A stretch of DNA of 64,000 nucleotides from Clostridia bacterium (GTDB lineage Bacteria; Bacillota; Clostridia; Christensenellales; Borkfalkiaceae). Shown in pieces: positions 52,394 to 60,389 of the stretch. The stretch lies in NCBI GenBank assembly GCA_017626495.1, contig JAGAIP010000004.1:107936-171935 (forward strand), written 5' to 3'. The translations under genes and the position numbers were made by a program. Positions within the stretch are counted from its first letter, which is position 1; each line of letters opens with the position of its first letter. Below the pieces are notes generated by a model, which worked only from the letters and a program-made list of their open reading frames with translations, did no database searches and was not told the origin of the DNA.

Positions 52394-53598
52394 AGATTGC
52401 AATCATCAATATGTATGCGAAAATGGGGTCTACGGGATCCATTGCATACCGTCTCGGCAGCTATTTTCGCGAACGCGGTCATGAAACCTTCATGATCTAC
52501 GGACGGGAAAACAAAATTAAGGATTACCCATCTTCTCTGCACAACCAAAGTAAATTGGAGGAGAAACTGCACGGCGTCCTCTCCAAACTGACGGGATTGC
52601 AGGGGTATTTCTCCGATTTCGGCACAACGAGAATGTTTAAGGCGCTCGATCGGTTCAAGCCTGATGCCGTCGTACTCATCAATATTCATAGCGGATACCT
52701 TCACGAGGCGAGACTGTGGAAGTACCTCGCCGAACGTAAGTTAAAGACCGTTTACATTCTTGCAGACGAATACGCCATGCTCGGAAACTGTTGTTTCGCG
52801 TACGAATGTACGGAGTATGAGACGGGTTGCAAGAAGTGCAGCGATATTCACAGGTATCCGGACAGTCTGTTTTTCGACGTCGCTGGGAAAGTCGTGCAGA
52901 TGAAAAAGAAGGCGTACGATGCAATGGGAGATCTTCTCACGTTCGTCGCGCCCAACATCAATATTCAGAAAGCAAAAAAATCCTACTTACTCAAAGACAG
53001 AAAGCTGGAAATTGCAAATTGGGGAATTTCTCCGACGCAATACGCTCCGACCGACCCCGAACTCGCAAGAAAAGAATTTTCTCTTCCGCAGGGGAAACGC
53101 GTCATTTTAAGCGTTGCGTCCTTCATTGATCCCAGAAAGGGAATATCAACCCATTTCCTCGCTTGCGCGAAGAATACGAAGGAAACAGACCTTCTCTTTG
53201 TGAACGTGGGATATGACGGCAACGAAACGCTGCCCGATAATTTTGTGGGGATTCCGTACGTCAAAGACAAAAAACTGTTGGCGTCTCTCGTAACGCTTGC
53301 CGATCTCGTCGTCATGCCGTCGAGGGGAGAGACGTTGCCCGTCACCTGCCTCATTTCGCTCTCGTGCGGAACGCCGCTCTGCCTCTTTGATTCATGGGGC
53401 GGACTTGCAATCGGAGAGGGAGAACATCTCAAACTCGTCGAGGCGGAGAATACGGAGAAACTTCTGTCTGTCATAGAACAGACGGAAAAGAAAACCGAAC
53501 ACATTGAAACAATATGTAAAAACTATGTCAGACAGAACTTTGACGAGGACGCGTTCTACGAGCGTATACTATGTCTGACATTGGGAGGGGACGAATGA
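52390..53598 (+). CDS. GT4-like glycosyltransferase
   Basis: A 402-residue GT-B transferase. The N-terminal nucleotide-fold starts IAIINMYAKMGSTGSIAYRL (about 3-22), an arrangement typical of GT4 proteins of surface-polysaccharide clusters; GRKGIS-like SFIDPRKGISTHFL (about 247) opens the donor domain and VMPSRGETLPVTCLISLSCG (about 312-331) carries the E-x7-E donor-site pattern. An unusual Cys-rich insert (GNCCFAYECTEYETGCKKC, about 136-154) resembles a metal-binding loop. It overlaps the gene before by four bases, and its last codons contain three copies of the recurrent palindrome. Confidence 0.83.
   Translation: MKIAIINMYAKMGSTGSIAYRLGSYFRERGHETFMIYGRENKIKDYPSSLHNQSKLEEKLHGVLSKLTGLQGYFSDFGTTRMFKALDRFKPDAVVLINIHSGYLHEARLWKYLAERKLKTVYILADEYAMLGNCCFAYECTEYETGCKKCSDIHRYPDSLFFDVAGKVVQMKKKAYDAMGDLLTFVAPNINIQKAKKSYLLKDRKLEIANWGISPTQYAPTDPELARKEFSLPQGKRVILSVASFIDPRKGISTHFLACAKNTKETDLLFVNVGYDGNETLPDNFVGIPYVKDKKLLASLVTLADLVVMPSRGETLPVTCLISLSCGTPLCLFDSWGGLAIGEGEHLKLVEAENTEKLLSVIEQTEKKTEHIETICKNYVRQNFDEDAFYERILCLTLGGDE
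53463..53582. repeat. cluster of three palindrome copies at the end of the GT4 gene
   Basis: TCTGTCTGTCATA (53463), TATGTCAGACAGA (53524) and TATGTCTGACATT (53570) lie within 120 bases. The last two are read in other frames than the Ser-Asp-Ile frame seen elsewhere. Confidence 0.7.
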
Positions 53599-54650
53599 AG
53601 ATTTACGGCGTCATCATGGCCGGCGGAGGCGGAACGAGGTTCTGGCCGCTTTCGAGACAGAAAACACCCAAACAACTTTTGAATTTAAGCGGAAACGAGC
53701 TTATGATCAACGAGGCGGCAGACCGCCTTTTGGCTTTGACGGACGAACTGTTCGTCGTTACAAACAAGACGCAAGTTTCCGCCATGAAAGAGGCGGTGAA
53801 GGGAAGAATCGACGAAACCCATATTCTATCCGAGCCGAGCGCGCGCAATACGGCGGCTTGCATCGGTTATGCGGCGATGGAGATCATCAGAAAATACGGC
53901 GACGGGCTCATGATCATCACGCCGTCCGACGCCTATATCCGCAATGAAAAGGCGTTTACGGAAGTCCTGAAAAAGGCGGTCGACGCAGCAAAATCGGGAG
54001 ACAATCTCGTCACTATCGGCATCGAACCCACGTTTCCCGCGACGGGTTACGGCTATATCCGTATGGAAGGCGAGGGAGAAGTCAGAAAGGTGCTTCAATT
54101 TAAGGAAAAACCCGATTTGGAGACGGCGATGGAATATCTTCTGTCGGGAGATTACGTTTGGAACAGCGGAATGTTCTTGTGGAAAGCGAGCACGATTTTA
54201 AGAAAATTCGAAACGCTCCTCCCCGATATTTATGCAGACCTCGTCAAAATCGGCGACGCCATGAATACGCCTGAGGAAAGAAAAGTCATCGACGAAGTAT
54301 ATCCCTCTATCCGTAAAATATCCATCGACTACGGTATCATGGAGAAAAGCGAGAATATTCTCGTCGTTCCCGGCGAATTTGGTTGGAGCGACGTTGCAAG
54401 CTGGGATATGCTCGGCAAGCTTCACGATGAGGATGAAAATCATAACGTCTGCGTTGGAAACGTTCTTCCGATTTCCGTGACGAACAGCGTGCTCTATTCT
54501 TCGTCGAGACTGATTGCCGCGATCGATCTGGATAACATCGTGGTCGCCGAAATGAACGACGTGGTGATGGTTTGTCCGAAAGATAAGGTGCAGGACGTCA
54601 AAAAAATCGTCGACACGCTGAATGAAAAGAAAATGGAGGATTATCTCTGA
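53595..54650 (+). CDS. manC: mannose-1-phosphate guanylyltransferase (stand-alone)
   Basis: Makes GDP-mannose from mannose-1-phosphate and GTP. The 351-residue protein has VIMAGGGGTRFWPLSRQKTP (about 6-25), LSEPSARNTAACIGYA (about 80), TPSDAYI (about 108) and FKEKPDLETAMEYL (about 162), and lacks the C-terminal isomerase domain of the longer ManC types. It is the second guanylyltransferase of this operon. ATGA overlap with the GT4 gene and a one-base overlap with the mutase gene show tight coupling. Confidence 0.92.
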   Translation: MKIYGVIMAGGGGTRFWPLSRQKTPKQLLNLSGNELMINEAADRLLALTDELFVVTNKTQVSAMKEAVKGRIDETHILSEPSARNTAACIGYAAMEIIRKYGDGLMIITPSDAYIRNEKAFTEVLKKAVDAAKSGDNLVTIGIEPTFPATGYGYIRMEGEGEVRKVLQFKEKPDLETAMEYLLSGDYVWNSGMFLWKASTILRKFETLLPDIYADLVKIGDAMNTPEERKVIDEVYPSIRKISIDYGIMEKSENILVVPGEFGWSDVASWDMLGKLHDEDENHNVCVGNVLPISVTNSVLYSSSRLIAAIDLDNIVVAEMNDVVMVCPKDKVQDVKKIVDTLNEKKMEDYL

Positions 54651-56410
54651 TGAATGCACAGCAGGAATTTGTCAAATGGTTATCCGACGATATCATTGAT
54701 TTGAAAACGAAAGACGAGCTTCGCAGAATGAGCGCGGAGGAAGTCAACGACGCCTTTTATAAGGAACTTTCCTTCGGCACGGGCGGCTTGCGCGGCGTAA
54801 TCGGCGTGGGAACCAACCGCATGAATATCTATACGGTCGGTAAGGCGACGCAGGGGCTCGCAAACTATATTCTCAAACATACGGACAACAAAAAGGTCGT
54901 CATCGCATACGACAGCAGAAATATGTCGGCGGAGTTTGCGCTTTCCGCGGCGCTCGTTCTCAATGCGAACGGAATCGAAGCGTATCTCTTTGAAAGCCTT
55001 CGCCCTACGCCCGAACTTTCCTTTGCGGTCAGGTACCTCGGTTGTACGGCGGGCATCGTCGTGACGGCGAGCCACAATCCTCCCGAATACAACGGATATA
55101 AGGTATACTGGGAGGACGGCGCGCAAATTACTGCGCCCAGAGACAGAGACATCATTGCCGAAGTCAACGCCGTTAAGGATTATTCCGAAATCAAGCGTAT
55201 GGAAAAGGGAGACGCGGAGCTGTTGCGCCGTCTCCATATCATCGGCGAAGAGGTCGATAACGCATACCTTGCCGAACTGAAAAAGCTCGTTCTCGATCCC
55301 GAAGTCATCAAAGAGATGTCGGATGAGATCAAAATCGTCTATACCCCTTTGCACGGATCGGGAAACGTTCCCGTTTGCAGATTGCTTGCTCAGCTCGGTT
55401 TCAACAAAGTAACCGTCGTTCCGCAGCAGGAAAAACCGGACGGAAACTTCCCTACGGTTGCATATCCGAATCCCGAAGATCCCAAGGCATTCGCGCTCGC
55501 GCTCGAACTTGCGGAGAAAGTGGACGCGGATATCGTTCTTGCGACCGATCCCGACGCAGATCGCCTCGGCGTATACGCAAAGGATAAGTCGGGCAACTAC
55601 GTTTCTTTTACGGGCAACATGAGCGGTCTGCTCATTGCAGAGTATCAGCTTGCGAGAAAAGAAGAGAAAGGACTGCTTCCGAAGAACAGAGCGGACGGCG
55701 CGCTCGTAACGACCATCGTTTCTTCCAACATGGCGGAGGCCATCTGTAAAGCGTACGGCATCACGCGCATCGAAACGCTCACGGGATTTAAGTATATCGG
55801 AGAACAAATCAAGTTGTTTGAAGAGGCGAAAGCGGAAAACGGCGGAAAGCTCGACGCGTCGAAAGGGGCATACGAGTATCTGTTCGGCTACGAAGAGAGC
55901 TACGGTTGCCTTGTCGGAACGCACGCGAGAGACAAGGACGCATGCGTCGCAGTCATGGCGCTCGCCGAGGCTGCCGCATACTATAAGTCCAAAGGTCTCA
56001 CGCTGTGGGAACAGATGTTGAACATCTATAAAAAGTATGGGTTCTACAAGGAAGAACTTGCCTCTATTACCCTCAAAGGAGAGGACGGTTCGAAAAAGAT
56101 CGTCGCAATGATGGATAGAATGAGAAACGAGCCTCCCAAAACGATCGGCGGACTGAGAGTTCTTGCGCTCCGCGACTATGAAAACGACGTCAGAAACGAT
56201 TTGATGACGGGCGAAGAGGGAACTACGGGACTTCCGAAATCCAACGTGCTCTATTACGAGCTCGAAAACAACGGTTGGTGCTGTATTCGTCCTTCGGGAA
56301 CGGAACCTAAAATCAAGTTCTATTTCGGCGCAAAGGGCGAGACGATGGATTCCGTTCAAAAAATTGTCTCCGCAGTCAAAGAAGATCTGCTTGCGCTCGC
56401 AAACAGATAA
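54650..56410 (+). CDS. phosphoglucomutase/phosphomannomutase
   Basis: Interconverts hexose-6- and hexose-1-phosphates; in this operon it supplies mannose-1-phosphate (and possibly glucose-1-phosphate for the CDP-glucose branch). The 586-residue protein is the PgcA type: the phosphoserine loop is VVTASHNPPEYNGYKVYW (about 139-156), the metal loop ATDPDADRLGV (about 298-308), the sugar-binding loop GYEESYGCLVG (about 407) and the phosphate-binding loop RPSGTEPKIKFYF (about 543). Length fits the long phosphopentomutase/PGM form. It ends the operon before a strong terminator. Confidence 0.94.
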   Translation: MNAQQEFVKWLSDDIIDLKTKDELRRMSAEEVNDAFYKELSFGTGGLRGVIGVGTNRMNIYTVGKATQGLANYILKHTDNKKVVIAYDSRNMSAEFALSAALVLNANGIEAYLFESLRPTPELSFAVRYLGCTAGIVVTASHNPPEYNGYKVYWEDGAQITAPRDRDIIAEVNAVKDYSEIKRMEKGDAELLRRLHIIGEEVDNAYLAELKKLVLDPEVIKEMSDEIKIVYTPLHGSGNVPVCRLLAQLGFNKVTVVPQQEKPDGNFPTVAYPNPEDPKAFALALELAEKVDADIVLATDPDADRLGVYAKDKSGNYVSFTGNMSGLLIAEYQLARKEEKGLLPKNRADGALVTTIVSSNMAEAICKAYGITRIETLTGFKYIGEQIKLFEEAKAENGGKLDASKGAYEYLFGYEESYGCLVGTHARDKDACVAVMALAEAAAYYKSKGLTLWEQMLNIYKKYGFYKEELASITLKGEDGSKKIVAMMDRMRNEPPKTIGGLRVLALRDYENDVRNDLMTGEEGTTGLPKSNVLYYELENNGWCCIRPSGTEPKIKFYFGAKGETMDSVQKIVSAVKEDLLALANR

Positions 56411-56414
56411 AGTC

Positions 56415-56442
56415 AGAGGTGAATGTACATTCACCTCTTTTT
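56415..56442 (+). terminator. terminator of the polysaccharide operon
   Basis: Perfect palindrome AGAGGTGAATGT/ACATTCACCTCT, then five Ts that also provide the first base of the next -35 box. Confidence 0.9.
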
Positions 56443-56469
56443 GACGGAAGAACTTGTACGGGGTATATT
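56441..56469 (+). promoter_or_regulatory. promoter of the GyrI-like gene
   Basis: TTGACG, 17 bases, TATATT; the -35 overlaps the T-run of the preceding terminator. Confidence 0.65.
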
Positions 56470-56517
56470 TACCGTCAAAGAGAAATCGGTGTAAAAACGC
56501 CGCAGAGGAGAAACAGA

Positions 56518-57150
56518 ATGGCTTTTGATCTCAAGAAAGAATACAAAGAATTTTATATGCCGAAAGATAAGCCTCAGATCGTGACCGTACCGCAGGCGAA
56601 CTATATCGCGGTTCGGGGAAAGGGGAATCCGAACGAAGAGGGAGGAGCGTATCAAAGCGCGATCGGCGTCTTGTATGCGGTAGCGTATATCCTAAAAATG
56701 AGCTACAAGACGGATCATCGGATAGAAGGCTTTTACGAGTACGTCGTTCCGCCGCTCGAAGGATTCTGGTGGCAGGAGAACGAAGAGGGGGTTGATTATG
56801 CCCATAAAGACGCGTTTTGTTGGATCTCCGTAATCCGTTTGCCTGACTTTGTGACCAAGGCGGACTTCGACTGGGCGGTAGAGACGGCGACAAAGAAGAA
56901 AAAGACGGATTGCTCGATAGCGGAATTTCTGACGGTCGACGAGGGATTATGCGTGCAGATCATGCATACGGGATCGTTTGACGACGAACCCGAAACGGTG
57001 GAACAAATGCACGCGTATATCGAAGAGCGAGGGTATACGACCGATTTTACGGAAGAACGCATGCATCATGAGATTTATATGAGCGACGCGCGAAAAGTTC
57101 CTGCGGAAAAGTGGCGGACGGTCATTCGTCATCCCATCAAAAGGAAATAA
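56518..57150 (+). CDS. GyrI-like small-molecule-binding domain protein
   Basis: A 210-residue protein with the GyrI-like/SHS2 fold that in AraC and BmrR-type regulators binds hydrophobic ligands. It starts AFDLKKEYKEFYMPKDKP and has FWWQENEEGVDYAHKDAFCW (about 83-102) and VQIMHTGSFDDEPETVEQMH (about 145-164), both characteristic of the stand-alone GyrI-like proteins annotated as putative transcriptional effectors or cyclopropanoid-type hydrolases. There is no DNA-binding domain. The start at 56518 is preceded by GAGGAG. Confidence 0.82.
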   Translation: MAFDLKKEYKEFYMPKDKPQIVTVPQANYIAVRGKGNPNEEGGAYQSAIGVLYAVAYILKMSYKTDHRIEGFYEYVVPPLEGFWWQENEEGVDYAHKDAFCWISVIRLPDFVTKADFDWAVETATKKKKTDCSIAEFLTVDEGLCVQIMHTGSFDDEPETVEQMHAYIEERGYTTDFTEERMHHEIYMSDARKVPAEKWRTVIRHPIKRK

Positions 57151-57163
57151 CTACGAGCGAAAA

Positions 57164-57188
57164 AAAGCAGACGCGGTGCGTCTGCTTT
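57164..57188. terminator. bidirectional terminator
   Basis: AAAGCAGACGC / GCGTCTGCTTT with a 3-base GGT loop between the convergent GyrI-like and thrH genes. Confidence 0.85.
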
Positions 57189-57194
57189 ATCTTG

Positions 57195-57797
57195 TCAGGT
57201 TAAATTCAATGCGATTGCCGAGTAGAGCTCGTCATAGGTCTCGAATGCGGAAAGTTCGGGGTGGTCGGCTTTGATCTTCTCCGTACTGCGGAAGAGGAAA
57301 CCCGCTTTGCTCGCCTCGATCATACCGAGATCGTTGTAGCTGTCTCCTGCCGCAATCGTGTCGTAGCCGATGGATTGAAGAGCCTTTACGGTCGCGTACT
57401 TTGATTTTTCGATTCTCATCTTAAATCCCGTAATTTCGCCCGTTTCCGAAACTTCCAACGTATTGCAGAAAATCGTGGGCATGCCGAGTTTTTTCATGAG
57501 GGGAGACGCAAATTGCGTAAAGGTATCGCTCAAAATAATTACTTGCGCGCGTGCGCGAAGTTTGTCGAGAAATTCTTTTGCGCCCTCCATCGGTTCGATC
57601 TTTTCGATGGTCTCCTGAATTTCCTTTAAGCCGAGACCGTGCTCTTTCAGAACGCCGATGCGGAACTGCATGAGTTTTTCATAGTTCGGCTCGTCGCGCG
57701 TGGTTTTTTTCAGTTCGGGAATGCCGCTCGCCTCCGCGAATGCAATCCAGATTTCGGGGACGAGAACGCCTTCCAAATCGAGACAGACAATATCCAT
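57195..57797 (-). CDS. thrH: ThrH-type phosphoserine phosphatase (HAD family)
   Basis: A 200-residue HAD enzyme of the ThrH group, which dephosphorylates phosphoserine and in Pseudomonas also transfers the phosphate to homoserine. Motif I is VCLDLEGVLVPEIW (about 4-17; the second Asp of DxD is Glu, as in ThrH), motif II ILSDTF (about 89) and motif III/IV AAGDSYNDLGMIEASKAG (about 149). AGAGG precedes the ATG. A -10-like TATACT/TATAAT stretch lies about 20 bases further upstream. Homoserine kinase activity is only inferred from family members. Confidence 0.9.
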   Translation of the reverse strand: MDIVCLDLEGVLVPEIWIAFAEASGIPELKKTTRDEPNYEKLMQFRIGVLKEHGLGLKEIQETIEKIEPMEGAKEFLDKLRARAQVIILSDTFTQFASPLMKKLGMPTIFCNTLEVSETGEITGFKMRIEKSKYATVKALQSIGYDTIAAGDSYNDLGMIEASKAGFLFRSTEKIKADHPELSAFETYDELYSAIALNLT

Positions 57798-57898
57798 AGT
57801 TACCTCTGAATTTCGTTTTATTATAGTATATCATGCACGCGGATAAAACGGCAAGCGTCGGAGAAAGAAAAATTCCGATAGGATTGATCAAATTTTTT

Positions 57899-58567
57899 TT
57901 ATTTGGTCAAATCCCAGTCGATCGGCGTTTTTCCCACCGATTCAAGGTAATCGTTCGTCCGAGAAAAGGGTTTGCTTCCGAAAAATCCGTTGTAGGCGGA
58001 TAAGGGAGAAGGGTGGGCGGATTCGATGATCAGGTGCTTTTTTTGATCGATGAGCGGTTTCTTCGAACGGGCGTTCCCTCCCCAAAGAATGAATACGATA
58101 TGTTCCTTCTTCTCGCTGATGAGGGAAATGACGGAATCGGTAAACCATGCCCAACCGCACTTCGAATGGGAATTTGCCTGATGCGCCCTGACGGTCAAGG
58201 ACGTGTTCAGAAGAAGTACGCCCTCTTTTGCCCATTTGGTAAGGTTTCCGCTGCTTGGAATGTTACATCCGACGTCGCTTTCCAGCTCCTTGAAGATGTT
58301 GACGAGGGACGGAGGGGGAGCGATTCCGTCCTGCACGGAAAAGCAAAGTCCGTGCGCCTGCCCGTAGTTATGATAGGGGTCTTGTCCCAAAAGGACGACT
58401 TTGAGCTTGGAAAAGGGAGTATAGCGGAAACAGTTGTATAAATCGTACATATCGGGGAATACCGTATGAGTCGAATATTCCTCTTTTAAGAACGCTCTGA
58501 TTTTAAGGTATCTCTCGTCGTGAAATAAGGGGGCGAGTACTTCGTCCCAGTCTCCCAAACTCAACAT
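57899..58567 (-). CDS. ung: uracil-DNA glycosylase
   Basis: Removes uracil from DNA at the start of base-excision repair. The water-activating loop is LLGQDPYHNYGQAHGLCFSV (about 59-78), the uracil-binding Asn is in LLNTSLTV (about 117) and the DNA-intercalation loop is ESAHPSPLSAYNGFFGSKPF (about 178-197). The 222-residue length is the standard family-1 enzyme. It overlaps the end of mtnN by seven bases, so it is translated from the same mRNA. Confidence 0.97.
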   Translation of the reverse strand: MLSLGDWDEVLAPLFHDERYLKIRAFLKEEYSTHTVFPDMYDLYNCFRYTPFSKLKVVLLGQDPYHNYGQAHGLCFSVQDGIAPPPSLVNIFKELESDVGCNIPSSGNLTKWAKEGVLLLNTSLTVRAHQANSHSKCGWAWFTDSVISLISEKKEHIVFILWGGNARSKKPLIDQKKHLIIESAHPSPLSAYNGFFGSKPFSRTNDYLESVGKTPIDWDLTK

Positions 58568-59217
58568 AACGCTTTGACAATTCCTTCGAGTTTTTCTTCG
58601 AGAGCAGAAAGCGCCTTTGCGCAGTTGGCGAGGTACTGCTCGGTCGTGTTTCCGCTCCCTGCCAAATCGGAAATCGCCTTGAACGAATAGACGGGAACTT
58701 CCTCTTTATAGCATGCGTGAATGACGGCTCCGCCTTCCATGTCGCGAATGTCCGCGCGGAGCGTTTCGCTCAACAAAAGGAAATCTTCCTTGGAGTCGTT
58801 GAATCGGTCTCCCGTTCCCAGTTTTTTCGTTTCAAAGCCGTTTAAGACGGAGAGAGGAAGATAGGGTTCGGCGTATTCGTCGAGCGTGCCCATCGGCGTG
58901 CCGTTGAGTTGGGTGAGGTCGAAATCGTATTCGACGGAATGGGAAATCGCATAGACCCCTGCGATATGCATAGAATCGTTCAATCCGCCCGCAACGCCGA
59001 AGTTGACGACGAGCGAGGGGGCGTATTTCGTCAGAAGATATTCTGTTCCCGTTGCGGCGTTGACCTTGCCGATTCCGCATACGACGAGCACGGCGTCCTT
59101 TCCGAACGCTTTGCCCTCTACGACGGTGCGTCCGAATTTGGTTACGGAAGAACTGATTTCCATGTGGCGGAGTAAAATATCGGCTTCCTTTTGCATTGCG
59201 ACGACAAAACCTATCAT
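58561..59217 (-). CDS. mtnN: 5'-methylthioadenosine/S-adenosylhomocysteine nucleosidase
   Basis: Cleaves MTA and SAH to adenine and a thioribosyl product, closing the SAM cycle. The 218-residue protein starts MIGFVVAMQKEADILLRHME and has VVNFGVAGGLN (about 66-76), the catalytic Glu in DMEGGAVIHACYKEEVPVYS (about 165-184) and the catalytic Asp in FKAISDLAG (about 190). The ATG at 59217 is chosen because GGGAG stands seven bases upstream; the longer frame begins inside the promoter. Confidence 0.94.
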   Translation of the reverse strand: MIGFVVAMQKEADILLRHMEISSSVTKFGRTVVEGKAFGKDAVLVVCGIGKVNAATGTEYLLTKYAPSLVVNFGVAGGLNDSMHIAGVYAISHSVEYDFDLTQLNGTPMGTLDEYAEPYLPLSVLNGFETKKLGTGDRFNDSKEDFLLLSETLRADIRDMEGGAVIHACYKEEVPVYSFKAISDLAGSGNTTEQYLANCAKALSALEEKLEGIVKALC

Positions 59218-59251
59218 TGTATTTCTCCCGATTAAGCAGTTTTTCGCTTGT

Positions 59252-59280
59252 ATTATAACAAAAGCGCCGACGGAATGCAA
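59252..59280 (-). promoter_or_regulatory. mtnN-ung promoter
   Basis: On the minus strand TTGCAT, 17 bases, TATAAT. Confidence 0.8.
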
Positions 59281-59330
59281 ATAATTCATCGGCGCCGCTT
59301 GTATTTTTTTACCGAATATGCTATACTCGA

Positions 59331-59834
59331 TTACAGTTCCCGTATCGTATACGGTTGAGAACGGAGTTGACAGCAGGAAACGAGGTATTCTCCGATTTCA
59401 AAGGTATGCAGACACAATTCCTGCGGAACGTCGTCTACGGACAGAACCCCCTCTACATAGGAGAGGTGGGGAAGTTCTTTGGCGATGGAAGTTCCCATAA
59501 ATTTAACGAAACTTTCCTTGACCGTCCAATGTCTGAAAAAGTCTTCCGTTCCGAGAATTTCACTCCGTTCGGATTCGGGGAAAGAGCGCAACACCGCGTC
59601 CGTTTTTCTGGATCTGATTTTTTCGCAGTCGACGCCGACCTCTTTGTCGGACAGAGCTAAGATGGTCATAGCTCCGCTGTGAGAGAGGTTGAAATATAAC
59701 TGATTGTCGGAAAGGTATGGCTTTCCGTACGAATTGACCTTGATTTCGGGAGAGTAAATGTTGAACATTTCCAGAACGCGAATCAGGAAAGAACGGCTGT
59801 CTGTTTTTTTCAACGTATAAAAGAATTGCAACAT
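59331..59834 (-). CDS. 4'-phosphopantetheinyl transferase superfamily protein
   Basis: Attaches phosphopantetheine to carrier proteins. The 167-residue protein contains the core signatures GKPYLSDNQLYFNLSHSG (about 41-58), the Mg-binding GVDCEKIRS (about 67-75) and FRHWTVKESFVKFMG (about 101-115). It is Sfp-like rather than AcpS-like (AcpS would carry GTDIVEI), but shorter than Sfp at the N-terminus. No PKS/NRPS or fatty-acid genes are adjacent, so the target carrier protein is unknown. The -10 box lies six bases before the ATG with no ribosome site, another probable leaderless start. Confidence 0.86.
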   Translation of the reverse strand: MLQFFYTLKKTDSRSFLIRVLEMFNIYSPEIKVNSYGKPYLSDNQLYFNLSHSGAMTILALSDKEVGVDCEKIRSRKTDAVLRSFPESERSEILGTEDFFRHWTVKESFVKFMGTSIAKELPHLSYVEGVLSVDDVPQELCLHTFEIGEYLVSCCQLRSQPYTIREL

Positions 59835-59840
59835 AGAAAA

Positions 59841-59870
59841 AGTATATCATATCCGACGGCTTGAATGCAA
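59841..59870 (-). promoter_or_regulatory. promoter of the PPTase gene, leaderless arrangement
   Basis: On the minus strand TTGCAT (complement of 59865-59870), 18 bases, TATACT (complement of 59841-59846), then six bases to the ATG. Confidence 0.65.
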
Positions 59871-59897
59871 GGAAAACGTCGGACAAAAAGGAGAAAA

Positions 59898-60377
59898 ATG
59901 TCAGAACGAGGAGAAAAAGCAAAAACGTTGTTTCTAAGCGGATATAACTGTACGCAGGCGGTGGTTTTAGCCTTTGAAGATCTCATCGGGGGAGATAGGG
60001 AACTTCTTCTCAAAGCCGCCGTTCCGTTCGGGGGAGGGCTCGGACGACAACGCCTGATTTGCGGAACGGTCAGCGGAATCTGCATGGCGGCAGGGCTCGT
60101 TTACGGATTTGCAGAACCCGGGAAAGGCAAAAGCGAACTCTACGCCATCGAACAGGAACTATGCAAATCGTTTGCCGAGAGAGAGGGCAGCATCGTCTGT
60201 CTGGATCTGCTTACGGGCAAGGGAATCGTAACGGACACGGCGGCGAAGGCGGAACAGAGGACGAGCGAATATTATAAAAAGAGACCTTGTCCCGATCTTG
60301 CCAAATTTGCGACGGAACTGTTGGAAGAATATATCCTCGCTCACCCCGTAGCGGAGTGGAAAGCGTCTATCGGCTAG
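59898..60377 (+). CDS. C_GCAxxG_C_C family protein
   Basis: A 159-residue putative redox-active protein. The family cysteines are visible in SGYNCTQAVVLAFEDL (about 13-28), PFGGGLGRQRLICGTVSGIC (about 43-62), a central Cys in QELCKSF, VCLDLLTG (about 100) and RPCPDL (about 132). Members often accompany flavoproteins or cysteine-handling enzymes; here the next gene, 12 bases on, is a cysteine desulfidase. AAGGAG precedes the ATG. Biochemical role is not established. Confidence 0.85.
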   Translation: MSERGEKAKTLFLSGYNCTQAVVLAFEDLIGGDRELLLKAAVPFGGGLGRQRLICGTVSGICMAAGLVYGFAEPGKGKSELYAIEQELCKSFAEREGSIVCLDLLTGKGIVTDTAAKAEQRTSEYYKKRPCPDLAKFATELLEEYILAHPVAEWKASIG

Positions 60378-60389
60378 GCGGAAAAAACG

